Part shown: positions 17,262 through 25,339 of the stretch, one piece after another | Layout: each line of letters starts with the position of its first letter | Position numbering within the stretch: position 1 is the first letter of the stretch | Made by a program: the position numbers and the translations under genes | Notes under the pieces: model-generated | What the model saw: the letters and a program-made list of their open reading frames with translations, nothing else | What the model was told of the DNA's origin: nothing | Databases searched by the model: none | Assembly (NCBI GenBank): GCA_963665765.1 | Contig: OY762464.1 | Span: 806,001-870,000, forward strand | DNA: 64,000 nt | DNA from: Bin76 sp963665765 | Lineage (GTDB): Bacteria > Actinomycetota > Acidimicrobiia > Spongiisociales > ZC4RG35 | Direction of reading: 5' to 3'

Positions 17262-17891
17262 ATGCATCGCCTCGCCTCCATCAGCGATCAGAACCGAAAC
17301 ATCATCGGATGGGCGACGCTGCTGCTGGGCACGGGCCTGATGGCGGTGACCGTGTTGTGGATTCACTACTCCCAGCTTCCGGAAACGGAGATCACAGATG
17401 GGGTGGCGACGCCGCTGGTGGTGGACTACTTCAACTGGGTACCCCGGGGCTGGTTCTGGAAGAGCCTCGGATATCTGGGCGCCCTGACCGCCTCCCAGAT
17501 GATGCTGTTGGGCGCCGCCTTCCTGTGGGTGCTCAATCAGAAGATGACTTGGGCGAGAGCCGCCTTCGCCGCCTTCCTGGTCTGGATGGAGTTGGTGATA
17601 GTGTTCGGGATAGTTCCCTCCGAGTGGCTCAACCTCTCCCAGACCGATCTCGACTGGTCGGGACAGAGGATCGCCTTCGAAATCCCGCCGGCCCTGATGC
17701 TGGGCAACGAAGTTTCGATCAGTTGGGCGGCCATCAAAGACGCCATTTCCGGGGGCTACAACGTAACCATTCTGGCGGCCGCCGGCTTGGTCGCCTACCT
17801 GTTGCAGCAGATCTACCGGCCGCCCAAGAAGCGAGTCGCCGCCGCCAAGCTGTCGCCCTATGGGCGGCCCCTGGTGAAGGGAGACAGTTGA
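17262..17891 (+). CDS. four-helix membrane protein of the respiratory cluster
   Basis: 209 residues from ATG 17262. Four hydrophobic segments are visible: about 16-38, 68-91, 98-118 and 165-185. The second and third are separated by a short loop with NQKMTW. The region between helices 3 and 4 is polar with Trp/Asn residues, and the C-terminus is basic. No heme or Fe-S motif is seen. I do not recognise a family. Being the first gene of the ferredoxin-cytochrome b-Rieske operon, one base before the ferredoxin start, it is probably an extra membrane subunit of that complex. Confidence 0.6.
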   Translation: MHRLASISDQNRNIIGWATLLLGTGLMAVTVLWIHYSQLPETEITDGVATPLVVDYFNWVPRGWFWKSLGYLGALTASQMMLLGAAFLWVLNQKMTWARAAFAAFLVWMELVIVFGIVPSEWLNLSQTDLDWSGQRIAFEIPPALMLGNEVSISWAAIKDAISGGYNVTILAAAGLVAYLLQQIYRPPKKRVAAAKLSPYGRPLVKGDS

Positions 17892-17892
17892 G

Positions 17893-18342
17893 ATGCCCCG
17901 CGGCGTGGTGGACGAGACCCCTCCGTTTCGCGACGACTACCAACTCGCCCTGGTCAACAATGACTTCTACAACGGCAAGCTCCGTCCCAAACAGTTCCTG
18001 CACATCGATCAGTCGGAGTGCATCCTCTGCGAAGGCTGCGTGGACATCTGCCCGTGGAAGTGCATTTTCTATCTGTCCATGGAAGCGATCGACGAGGCGG
18101 TCGGAGTTGACGACCCGCGCCAGGACAACACCAACTACGGGTTCTTCGTGGTTGATGAGAACGAATGCACCCGCTGCGCCCTGTGCATCGACCGGTGTCC
18201 CACCGGGGTCATCTCCCTGGGCAAGTTCGAGGGGTCCCTGGCCGCCCAAGCCGAAGAGATGGGTCTCAACTCGGCCCCTTGGGAGGTCGACACCGGCCAG
18301 CGGGACTTCAAACACGGCTATACATATGGAATGCGCTGGTAA
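17893..18342 (+). CDS. 2[4Fe-4S] ferredoxin-type protein
   Basis: 149 residues with two classical clusters: Cys 43, 46, 49, 53 (CILCEGCVDICP) and Cys 92, 95, 98, 102 (CTRCALCIDRCP). A 38-residue insert separates them, and a C-terminal tail follows with no further motif. There is no signal peptide, so it should face the cytoplasm. It sits between a membrane protein and the cytochrome b gene, 10 bases before the latter, suggesting a peripheral electron-transfer subunit on the cytoplasmic side of the quinol-oxidising complex. Ferredoxin subunits are not part of textbook bc1 or b6f complexes. Confidence 0.85.
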   Translation: MPRGVVDETPPFRDDYQLALVNNDFYNGKLRPKQFLHIDQSECILCEGCVDICPWKCIFYLSMEAIDEAVGVDDPRQDNTNYGFFVVDENECTRCALCIDRCPTGVISLGKFEGSLAAQAEEMGLNSAPWEVDTGQRDFKHGYTYGMRW

Positions 18343-18352
18343 GGAGTGAGAT

Positions 18353-19141
18353 GTGAGTAGCCAGAACGGAAAGCAGGGTCTTCTGACCAAAGCCCGCACC
18401 CACACCACCGAGTTGGTGGCCAGAGTCTGGTCGGGCCAGTTCATGGAATCGATGCTGCGCCCCGGTTCTCCTTTCAAGAAGGGCTACACCGACACCCCCC
18501 GCAACCGCTCCTACGTGATCATGAACAACGTGCTCTATCACCTGCATCCGGTTAAGGTGAAGCGGCACGGGGTCAAGCTTTCCTACACCCTCTGCCTGGG
18601 CGGGCTGAGCTTCTTTCTGTTCATTCTCCTGACTATTACCGGCATCTTCTTGATGTTCTATTACGCCCCCACCGCCGACCGGGCCTACATCGACGTGCAA
18701 GCTCTTTCCACCGACATCGCATTCGGCTCCCTGATGAGAAACATGCACAGATGGGGCGCCCATCTGATGGTGCTCACCGTCTTCCTCCACATGTCACGGG
18801 TGTTCTATCACGGGGCCTACAAACCACCCCGGGAGTTCAACTGGGTGGTGGGGGTGATCCTGCTGCTCTTGACTCTGCTGCTTTCCTTCACCGGGTACCT
18901 CCTCCCCTGGGACCAATTGGCGCTGTGGGCTGTGACCGTGGGCACCAACATGGCCGGATTCGTTCCCGTGATCGGCGCACAGGTGAAATTCGCCCTGCTG
19001 GGCGGGGTGGAGGTCACCGCAGGCACGCTCCTGCGGTGGTACGTGCTGCACGTCCTGTTCCTGCCGTTTATCATCGTCATCTTCCTGGCGGTCCACTTCT
19101 GGAGAGTCCGCAAAGACGGCGGCATCTCCGGACCGCTCTGA
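18353..19141 (+). CDS. cytochrome b6-type cytochrome b, N-terminal subunit
   Basis: 262 residues, matching the split cytochrome b6 rather than full-length mitochondrial cytochrome b. Heme ligands are His132/His146 (HRWGAHLMVLTVFLH) and His233/His248, with the 14-residue spacing of the second pair typical of b6-type proteins. Cys81 in TLCLGG is at the place where b6 and Gram-positive menaquinol reductases bind the extra heme ci covalently. An amphipathic N-terminal region of about 75 residues precedes helix 1. The GTG start has AAGGAG eight bases upstream. Predicted role: quinol oxidation with subunit IV and the Rieske protein. Confidence 0.88.
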   Translation: MSSQNGKQGLLTKARTHTTELVARVWSGQFMESMLRPGSPFKKGYTDTPRNRSYVIMNNVLYHLHPVKVKRHGVKLSYTLCLGGLSFFLFILLTITGIFLMFYYAPTADRAYIDVQALSTDIAFGSLMRNMHRWGAHLMVLTVFLHMSRVFYHGAYKPPREFNWVVGVILLLLTLLLSFTGYLLPWDQLALWAVTVGTNMAGFVPVIGAQVKFALLGGVEVTAGTLLRWYVLHVLFLPFIIVIFLAVHFWRVRKDGGISGPL

Positions 19142-19160
19142 CCATGCGAGGCAGTCGCTA

Positions 19161-20078
19161 GTGCCCCAGATACCCGAAGAACTGCTCATACGGTCCGCCG
19201 AGGCCAAGGCCAAGGCCCTTGGTCTGCCGGTGGAGCAGGTGCTGGCCGAAATGCGGGGAGAGGCCCCGGCAACCGGGATAACCGCCGAGTCGGTGTCGGT
19301 GCCCGCCCCCCGTTTCGTCCCGACCGTCCCCCACGCCCCGGTCTCCGAGATGCCCCCCGACCCCCCGCCTCCGGACCCGGCCTCAGCTCCCCCGCCCGCA
19401 GTCACCTCCGTAGCGGAAGAGCCGATTCCGACGCCCGAGACGCCTGCTGCTCCCGAGGCGGACGCGGCAGAGAACGGGGCTCGCACCGGGAGATTGGCGG
19501 CGGTGGTTTCGGTCCGTCCCTCGGCCCCGCCCACCGATCTGCCCGAGGGAGTACGCCACCAGCGTCTGCTGACGGTGGTCAAAGCTCGGGCCATCCAACA
19601 GGTAAAAGCCGACCCCACCGACAAGGTCAACACCTGGCCCCACCTGATGATCGCCGAGTTCACCGCCCTCTTGGCGATGACCGCCTTCCTGCTGGTTCTC
19701 TCGGTGATCCTGCAGGCCCCGCTCTTGGAAGCGGCCAACTTCAACGCCACTCCCAACCCCTCCAAGGCCCCCTGGTACTTCCTGGGGCTACAGGAGATGC
19801 TGTCCTATTTCGATCCTCAGATCGCCGGAGTGACCGTGCCGACCGTGATCGGAATCGTCGGTTTTATGATGATTCCCTACATTGACCGCAACCCCTCCAC
19901 TCGACCGTCGGATCGGAAACTGGCCATCATGCTCTTCACCATCTTCCTGGCCGGGTCGGCCACCCTCACCATTCTGGGGGTGTTATTCCGAGGGCCGGGA
20001 TTCAACTTCGCCTATCCCTGGGTGGACGGAGTGTTTTTCGACGACTTGAAAGATTGGGTCGATTTTGGGGGTCACTGA
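19161..20078 (+). CDS. subunit IV-type cytochrome b C-terminal protein with N-terminal docking-like motif
   Basis: 305 residues from a GTG start. Residues 4-34 (ELLIRSAEAKAKALGLPVEQ) carry the same motif as the two cytochrome c proteins encoded on the other strand. A Pro/Ala-rich linker follows to about residue 120, an amphipathic segment, and three membrane helices. NPSKAPWYFLGLQEM (Pro-Trp-Tyr-Phe at 204-207) takes the place of the PEWY quinol-oxidation loop of subunit IV. Two other cluster proteins share the N-terminal motif, so it may help assemble the complex. Confidence 0.8.
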   Translation: MPQIPEELLIRSAEAKAKALGLPVEQVLAEMRGEAPATGITAESVSVPAPRFVPTVPHAPVSEMPPDPPPPDPASAPPPAVTSVAEEPIPTPETPAAPEADAAENGARTGRLAAVVSVRPSAPPTDLPEGVRHQRLLTVVKARAIQQVKADPTDKVNTWPHLMIAEFTALLAMTAFLLVLSVILQAPLLEAANFNATPNPSKAPWYFLGLQEMLSYFDPQIAGVTVPTVIGIVGFMMIPYIDRNPSTRPSDRKLAIMLFTIFLAGSATLTILGVLFRGPGFNFAYPWVDGVFFDDLKDWVDFGGH

Positions 20079-20106
20079 TGCCCGGTAGTCGGGCCCGGTT
20101 GGCGTG

Positions 20107-20967
20107 ATGAGCGGCGTTGAGCTGATAATCATCGGAGTGGCGGCGGTAGCCATCGCCGCGGCGGTGGGCGCTTTCGCCATCGCCTTCCGTCGCGCCGAAC
20201 CCGACTCTGCTTCGCTTTGGCCCAAGCGGTTGGAACGACGCGCCCGGAAGACCGACCGGTCCACCCCCACCATGGAACTGGTGATCCCCACTGCGGAGCG
20301 GGACGATCAGGAAGAGGCCGAGGAGGCGCCGACCTCCGACGCACCCTCCCCGGCGTCAGTGGCGTTGGCGCCCATCACCGAGTCCCAGGTGATAGTGGAG
20401 GCGTCCCCCGAGGAAGTGGGCATCACCCGGCGGCAGTTTTTCAACCGATCGTTGGCGGCCATGTCGGTGGCTTGGTTCGGGATCATGGGCATCGAAATAC
20501 TGGCTTTTCTGTGGCCCAAGATCAGCGGGGGCTTCGGAAGTGACGTGGACGCCGGGAACGTTGCAGACCTGGTCCCGGAAATGACCGACGCGGCCGGTTT
20601 GGTCACTCCCGCCTTCATCCCCGACGCCCGCGCCTACGTGGTGCCGGCGCCGGTCGAGACGAGCGAGCAATTCGCCGAGCGGGATGTGGTGGCAGGGGGG
20701 CTGATGGCGCTCTACCAACGATGCGTCCACCTGGGATGCCGGGTGCCCTGGTGTGACGACTCCCAGGGGTTCGAATGCCCCTGTCACGGTTCCAAGTACA
20801 ACTCGATCGGGGAGTATTTCGCGGGTCCCGCTCCTCGCAACCTGGATCGCTTCGCCGTCCATGTCTCCGAGGACGGGCGGTTGGTAATTAGAACCGGAGT
20901 GATCGTGGAAACCCCGCGGGCCAGCGCCCAGTCCGTGTCCTATCCGCAGGGCCCCTCCTGCATCTAG
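20107..20967 (+). CDS. Rieske iron-sulfur protein
   Basis: 286 residues. A first hydrophobic helix lies at the extreme N-terminus, then an acidic/Ala linker, a twin-arginine-like ITRRQFFNRSL followed by a second helix (about 118-140), and a C-terminal Rieske fold. Cluster ligands are CVHLGC (Cys206, His208; Cys211 forms the disulfide) and CPCHGS (Cys224, His227; Cys226 disulfide). It accepts electrons from quinol at the Qo site and passes them to cytochrome c. The extra N-terminal helix resembles actinobacterial QcrA proteins, which have three helices. Confidence 0.88.
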   Translation: MSGVELIIIGVAAVAIAAAVGAFAIAFRRAEPDSASLWPKRLERRARKTDRSTPTMELVIPTAERDDQEEAEEAPTSDAPSPASVALAPITESQVIVEASPEEVGITRRQFFNRSLAAMSVAWFGIMGIEILAFLWPKISGGFGSDVDAGNVADLVPEMTDAAGLVTPAFIPDARAYVVPAPVETSEQFAERDVVAGGLMALYQRCVHLGCRVPWCDDSQGFECPCHGSKYNSIGEYFAGPAPRNLDRFAVHVSEDGRLVIRTGVIVETPRASAQSVSYPQGPSCI

Positions 20968-20977
20968 GGGAATCGTT

Positions 20978-22684
20978 ATGGACTCTTCGCTGGTAATCAC
21001 CCTGGTGATAGTGGGCGCCGTCATCTGGCTTTCCTTCCTGGGGGTGGCCGCCCTTCGTTCCCGTCGCCGGGAGGGCATTGCCCCCAATCAAGCGCCGGGA
21101 GTCACCGACGATGCTTTGGAGACCAAACGGCTGGAACGCATCCAACAGGGGGCGGTGCTCCTCTCCGCATTTCTGGCGGTGGGGCTGGCGGTTTATTACC
21201 TGAGTGAAACCGATCGCCAGCACAGCTTTGTGGACCAGTTTCACGAAGAATCCGTGGAGCGGGGCGCCGAACTGGTGAGACCGGCCGAGGCCGACTGCTG
21301 GAGCTGTCACGGCCCCAACGGCGTGGGGGGCGTGGCCAGCTACGTGGAGAAACGCACCGGAGTGAACGTTTCCTGGTCTGCGCCGTCTCTGGATGACATC
21401 TTCATGCGGTATGACCGCGACATCATCACCTATTGGATCACCTACGGTCGGGGCAACTCTCCCATGCCCCCCTGGGGCACGGTGGGAGGCGGTCCCATGA
21501 ACGAGCAACAGATCTTCGACATAGTCAATTACCTGGAGAGCATCCAAGTCTCCCAGCAGGACAGTCTCCGCAAAACCGGCGGAATCGTCACGGGTCAAAT
21601 GAGCCTCTTGGAGAACTCCGACCAGGCCCTTCGGCGGGCCATCATAGAACAACGGCAGTTGATCGACGACATAGAGAGGGCGCCGCAATACGCCCGGACC
21701 ATGGCCGACCTGGTCGATCTCGCTCGCCAGACTCTGGAGGGCGCCGGCCAGGGGATCGACCGCGATGGCGACAACCTCTCTGATATCTCCGAAGTGACCA
21801 TCTCTCAGTTGACCGCCGTGGCGGCCGGGTTGTTCGATATCAGCGATATCGAAGCCCTTACCTTCGATCCGCAGAACCCCGCCACCGACGGCCGACCCGA
21901 CGCGGACGTAGCCGATCATGCCATCGCCAACCTGCAAGAGACAGCCTCCCGCATTCCGATCTTGGAGTTGAGTCTGCAGTCCATCACCACCGCCATGGAA
22001 GCCGAAGGCGAGGAGGACTCCGACGGTGACGGTCTCACCGACCGGGTGGAAAGGGTGCTCACCGCCGAACTGGCTCTGGCCCGGACCGTCTTGCGGCCCA
22101 ACACCTTGACCGTGGTCGATCTCGATCCCGAACGAGCCTCCTCCGGCGGGGGAATCACCGACGACCAGGCGGCCGCCACCGCCGTGTCCGGCATGGAGGC
22201 GGCCGCCATCAACCTGGGGGTGCAGACCGAAAACACCGAGAGGTTGCTTGCCCCGGCCCGGGAGGGACTGGAAGAACTGCTGTCCGCACAGCAACATCGC
22301 AGGTGGGAGATCGACCTGGAGGGCGTGGCCAGGTCGGCTTTTGACGGTGATCCGGACAGGGCCTCCCGAGCAGTGGGGGTTTTCACCGGCTATTGCGCGC
22401 GCTGTCACACCTCCGGCTGGTCGGCGGGGACGCCCTATGCCAGCCAACCCGGCTCGGGAGGATTCGGACCGGCGGTCTGGAAAGGCCGTCCCCGGGTGCA
22501 GTTCATCACCAAAGAGAACCTCCGTTCCTTCCTGCTGGTGGGCGCGGTGGCCGACCAACCCTACGGGGTGAACGGGTTCGGCAACGGGCAGATGCCCGCC
22601 TTTGGTGCGGTGCTGTCGTCCGACGACCTCGACCTGTTGGTGGATTACCTGTGGGCCGGCGATCTCAACGGTAAGGGGACTTAG
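20978..22684 (+). CDS. membrane-anchored diheme cytochrome c with calcium-loop-like inserts
   Basis: 568 residues, much longer than ordinary diheme cytochromes. Two hydrophobic segments (4-26 and 58-75) precede the first heme site CWSCH (107-111). The second site CARCH is at 473-477. The 360 residues between are largely helical and acidic and contain DRDGDNLSD (about 261) and DSDGDGLTD (about 347), which look like thrombospondin-3/dockerin-type calcium loops. The C-terminal MPAFGAVLSSDDLDLLVDY is a normal cytochrome c Met-ligand region. Encoded directly after the Rieske gene, it probably carries electrons out of the complex. Much of the insert is of unknown purpose. Confidence 0.78.
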   Translation: MDSSLVITLVIVGAVIWLSFLGVAALRSRRREGIAPNQAPGVTDDALETKRLERIQQGAVLLSAFLAVGLAVYYLSETDRQHSFVDQFHEESVERGAELVRPAEADCWSCHGPNGVGGVASYVEKRTGVNVSWSAPSLDDIFMRYDRDIITYWITYGRGNSPMPPWGTVGGGPMNEQQIFDIVNYLESIQVSQQDSLRKTGGIVTGQMSLLENSDQALRRAIIEQRQLIDDIERAPQYARTMADLVDLARQTLEGAGQGIDRDGDNLSDISEVTISQLTAVAAGLFDISDIEALTFDPQNPATDGRPDADVADHAIANLQETASRIPILELSLQSITTAMEAEGEEDSDGDGLTDRVERVLTAELALARTVLRPNTLTVVDLDPERASSGGGITDDQAAATAVSGMEAAAINLGVQTENTERLLAPAREGLEELLSAQQHRRWEIDLEGVARSAFDGDPDRASRAVGVFTGYCARCHTSGWSAGTPYASQPGSGGFGPAVWKGRPRVQFITKENLRSFLLVGAVADQPYGVNGFGNGQMPAFGAVLSSDDLDLLVDYLWAGDLNGKGT

Positions 22685-22686
22685 GC

Positions 22687-23046
22687 ATGCGTGAACTGTT
22701 CCGCTCTCTGCTTTCCGCCAATCTGTTCGTCACCGGGATCATTTTGCTGATCACCGCCATTCTGGTGTTCTACGGCACCATTTATCTTCTGAACTACACC
22801 AATCTGGGCAAGAAACTGGCCTTTTTGGTGACCGGGGCCGGGATCGCGGCTTGGAGCACCATCGGCAGCCTCTTGTTTGTGTTGTACGCTCCCCGAGGCC
22901 CTCGCCCAGCCAACATCGAGGGACTCAACGCTTTCGAGGTGCGGATCGTTCCCATCGCCTACACGGTGGTCTCCGCAGTGATCTTTATAGGTTTTCTAGT
23001 GGCGCTTCACCAATACGAGGAGGCGCGGGAAAAAGCCGACCTCTAA
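22687..23046 (+). CDS. small membrane protein ending the bc operon
   Basis: 119 residues with three predicted helices (about 9-34, 43-66, 88-108) and a charged C-terminal tail. It starts three bases after the diheme cytochrome stop, so it belongs to the same operon. No cofactor motif is visible and I do not recognise a family. It could be an accessory subunit of the respiratory complex. Confidence 0.6.
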   Translation: MRELFRSLLSANLFVTGIILLITAILVFYGTIYLLNYTNLGKKLAFLVTGAGIAAWSTIGSLLFVLYAPRGPRPANIEGLNAFEVRIVPIAYTVVSAVIFIGFLVALHQYEEAREKADL

Positions 23047-23276
23047 TTCACGCCCTGCTTACGCCCAGGTTGTTTTCGGATTCTCAGGTAAGAAACCCTG
23101 GTCGCCGCGGCACCGGGAGCGGGGAGCACAGTGGCCCCGCCCCGGGCTTTCTAATAACTCGGGAGCGACGACCGCAACAGGGCATATTTCGCTGGCAGAC
23201 TCACGGATCCAACCCGAAGAGCCAACATTAGGCCTGGCTGCTCTGGATATCACCGCCCCAACATGGGGCCTGTCGA

Positions 23277-24572
23277 CTATGCCTCCCCGTCGTCCGAGTC
23301 TTCGGCGCTTCGGCGGAGTGAGCCGAGGATGTCCACTCCGGTGGCGGCATCTATCTGTTCGGTCAGGGCCACCAGAGCAGCGGGCAACTGGGACACCAGG
23401 CCGGGTATACCCCCACCGCTGCCGCCCCGCTCGCCGTTGGAGTCCACCACCGCCACCCGGTCGATGTTGACTCCTTGCACGGTGGCCACGATCTTGTCGA
23501 TAAGTTCGGGAAGCATGTTGAGAACCAGCACGTGGTGGCCGTCCTTGCCGGCCGCCTGGTATTGATCGGTCAAGAGCTTGAAAACCTCCACCTGAGCCTT
23601 CCCGTCCTCGATAATCGAGGCCGCCTCGGCCCGGGCCCGCAACTGCTCAGACTCCAATTCGGCTCGGGCAGGAACTACCACCACCGCCTCCACCCGACGC
23701 TTTTCAAGCTCGATGCGCTGGCCTTCCAATTCCTGGCTGGCTACCACTTTGGCGACTTCTCCCGCCACCAACGCCTCTTCTTCTCGAGCGTTGGAGACGG
23801 CTTCCAGTTCGGCGGTGCGAACGCGCAAGGCGTTGCGTTCGACCACGATGGCCTTGTCAGCATCGATGCCGGCGATCTGTCCCACCTGCCGGGAATTGGC
23901 CTCTGCCTGCTCCGCCTCGGCCTTGCGCTCCGCTTCCACCACGCGGGCGTCCCGTATCACTTTGGCGGTTAATCTGCGCCCCACTGAGGTCAAATATTGG
24001 ACATCGTCGGTGACGTTCTGGATTTTGAGGACATCCAGTTCCAATCCCAAGGTCTTGATGTCGTCATCGGCCTCGTCGATCAACTGCTGCGAGAATTTGA
24101 GACGGTCTTCGTTCACCTCTTCCGGCGACAGGGTGGCCAAAACGCCCCTGAGGTTGGCCTCCAGGGTCTCCTTGGCGATCTGCCCGATCTGGGCGCTGGA
24201 ACGCCCCAGGAATCGCTCGGCGGCATTTTCCAGCAGCCCTTCGCGGCTCGAAACCTTGACATTGGCGATGCCCGCCACATTAAGAGGAATAGTCCCCCTC
24301 GAATAGGCGTTGGTCACCGCCACCTCCAACGGGATGGTGTTCAGATTCATCCACTGCACCCTCTCGATCAGAGGAATCCGGATGGTCCGTCCCCCCTGGA
24401 GCAGGCGGTACCCCACCATCCGCCCGTCACTCAACGCGCGTTTCCGTCCGGAGATGACCGCCACCCGGTTGGGAGGGCAAATAATTATCAAAGACTTGAC
24501 GATGAGTATCAGGATCAACACCACCAAAGCCACTCCTGCGCCTACAGCTACCGGAATAAACGAACTATCCAT
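23277..24572 (-). CDS. flotillin-like SPFH protein
   Basis: 431-residue flotillin family member. An N-terminal membrane segment (residues 7-30) is followed by an SPFH/band-7 domain (CPPNRVAVISGRKR through the DRLKFSQQLIDEADDDIKTL region). A long Ala/Glu/Arg coiled coil (about 215-330) and a Gly-rich end with ERGGSGGGIPGL complete it. Flotillins organise membrane microdomains and are normally co-encoded with an NfeD protein, as here: it lies six bases after the NfeD-like gene. GAGGT precedes the ATG. Confidence 0.85.
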   Translation of the reverse strand: MDSSFIPVAVGAGVALVVLILILIVKSLIIICPPNRVAVISGRKRALSDGRMVGYRLLQGGRTIRIPLIERVQWMNLNTIPLEVAVTNAYSRGTIPLNVAGIANVKVSSREGLLENAAERFLGRSSAQIGQIAKETLEANLRGVLATLSPEEVNEDRLKFSQQLIDEADDDIKTLGLELDVLKIQNVTDDVQYLTSVGRRLTAKVIRDARVVEAERKAEAEQAEANSRQVGQIAGIDADKAIVVERNALRVRTAELEAVSNAREEEALVAGEVAKVVASQELEGQRIELEKRRVEAVVVVPARAELESEQLRARAEAASIIEDGKAQVEVFKLLTDQYQAAGKDGHHVLVLNMLPELIDKIVATVQGVNIDRVAVVDSNGERGGSGGGIPGLVSQLPAALVALTEQIDAATGVDILGSLRRSAEDSDDGEA

Positions 24573-24578
24573 CAGTCA

Positions 24579-25127
24579 CTACCTCTTTCTTTTTGCTTTT
24601 CTTGCGACCAGCGCCAACGCACCTTCCACTCCCACGATGGTGACCCGCTCGCCTTTCTTGATTCGATCTTCCCGATTGGCCGGCAAGGCGCTGATCCGAT
24701 GGCGCCCCCCGGCCGCATCGACCACTATCTGCCCCCGATGCTCGGTTGACACTTCCAACACCACTACGGCTGCCGACCCCTCAAGATCCCGGTTGGTTAC
24801 CTCGCTGGATGCTTCGGTGCGGCGCAGCCAACCGAACAGGGCGTTGTGAAAGGATGCTCCCAGCACACCCACTCCCGCCGCGATCAACACCCCGGGCAGA
24901 GCGGAAAGGCCCGCCCAGACCGTGACCAGGCCGGCCAAGCCAAAGAACGCCGCTCCGAAAGAGACCGCGCTGAGCGAGATCCACGAAAAGAAACCCCCGT
25001 CCGAACCCGTGTCAGTGTCTGCTCCCAATTCGCCCCCGAAGGCGAACACCAGCAACAGCGGCAACCCAACCGCCAGCGAGAAAATGTATAAAAAAAGTAC
25101 GACCGCTCCCAACTTCAGCTTTGGCAT
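24579..25127 (-). CDS. NfeD-like membrane protein
   Basis: 182-residue partner of the flotillin-like protein. It has an N-terminal helix (8-30), a two-helix hairpin (about 48-98) and a C-terminal OB-fold domain beginning near GSAAVVVLEVSTEHRGQI, ending in a Lys/Arg tail. This short form lacks the ClpP-like protease domain of long NfeD proteins. There is no ribosome-binding site, but TATTCT five bases before the ATG could be a -10 box of a leaderless transcript. Confidence 0.75.
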   Translation of the reverse strand: MPKLKLGAVVLFLYIFSLAVGLPLLLVFAFGGELGADTDTGSDGGFFSWISLSAVSFGAAFFGLAGLVTVWAGLSALPGVLIAAGVGVLGASFHNALFGWLRRTEASSEVTNRDLEGSAAVVVLEVSTEHRGQIVVDAAGGRHRISALPANREDRIKKGERVTIVGVEGALALVARKAKRKR

Positions 25128-25168
25128 AGCCCAGAATAGCCAGGAAGAGATGTTGTCTGTTTCCTAAA

Positions 25169-25339
25169 ATGGCTGATCCGTGGTTGCAACCCCTCCTACG
25201 GCGATTCCGCTGCCGGTTACCAAGCCTTGCCGAGTCCGAGTTCGACCTGAAGGGCTTGGAGTTGGACGACGACTATAAGAAGGTGCCCGGCGAGTTCTGG
25301 CCTACCGACGCTCGCGGCCTGAAGCCAAGTCGTAGCTAA
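25169..25339 (+). CDS. doubtful 56-codon open frame
   Basis: An ATG frame of 56 codons in the gap between NfeD and the restriction gene, rich in charged residues (LKGLELDDDYKK). It has no clear ribosome-binding site and no recognised family, and its stop touches the end of the endonuclease gene on the other strand. It may be a remnant left when the restriction-modification genes arrived. Confidence 0.2.
   Translation: MADPWLQPLLRRFRCRLPSLAESEFDLKGLELDDDYKKVPGEFWPTDARGLKPSRS

Noticed and set aside
20888..22558. 556-codon minus-strand open frame across the Rieske and diheme cytochrome genes
   Set aside because: Length alone is not evidence at this GC. It is antisense to two well-supported cytochrome-complex genes and has shadow-type composition.
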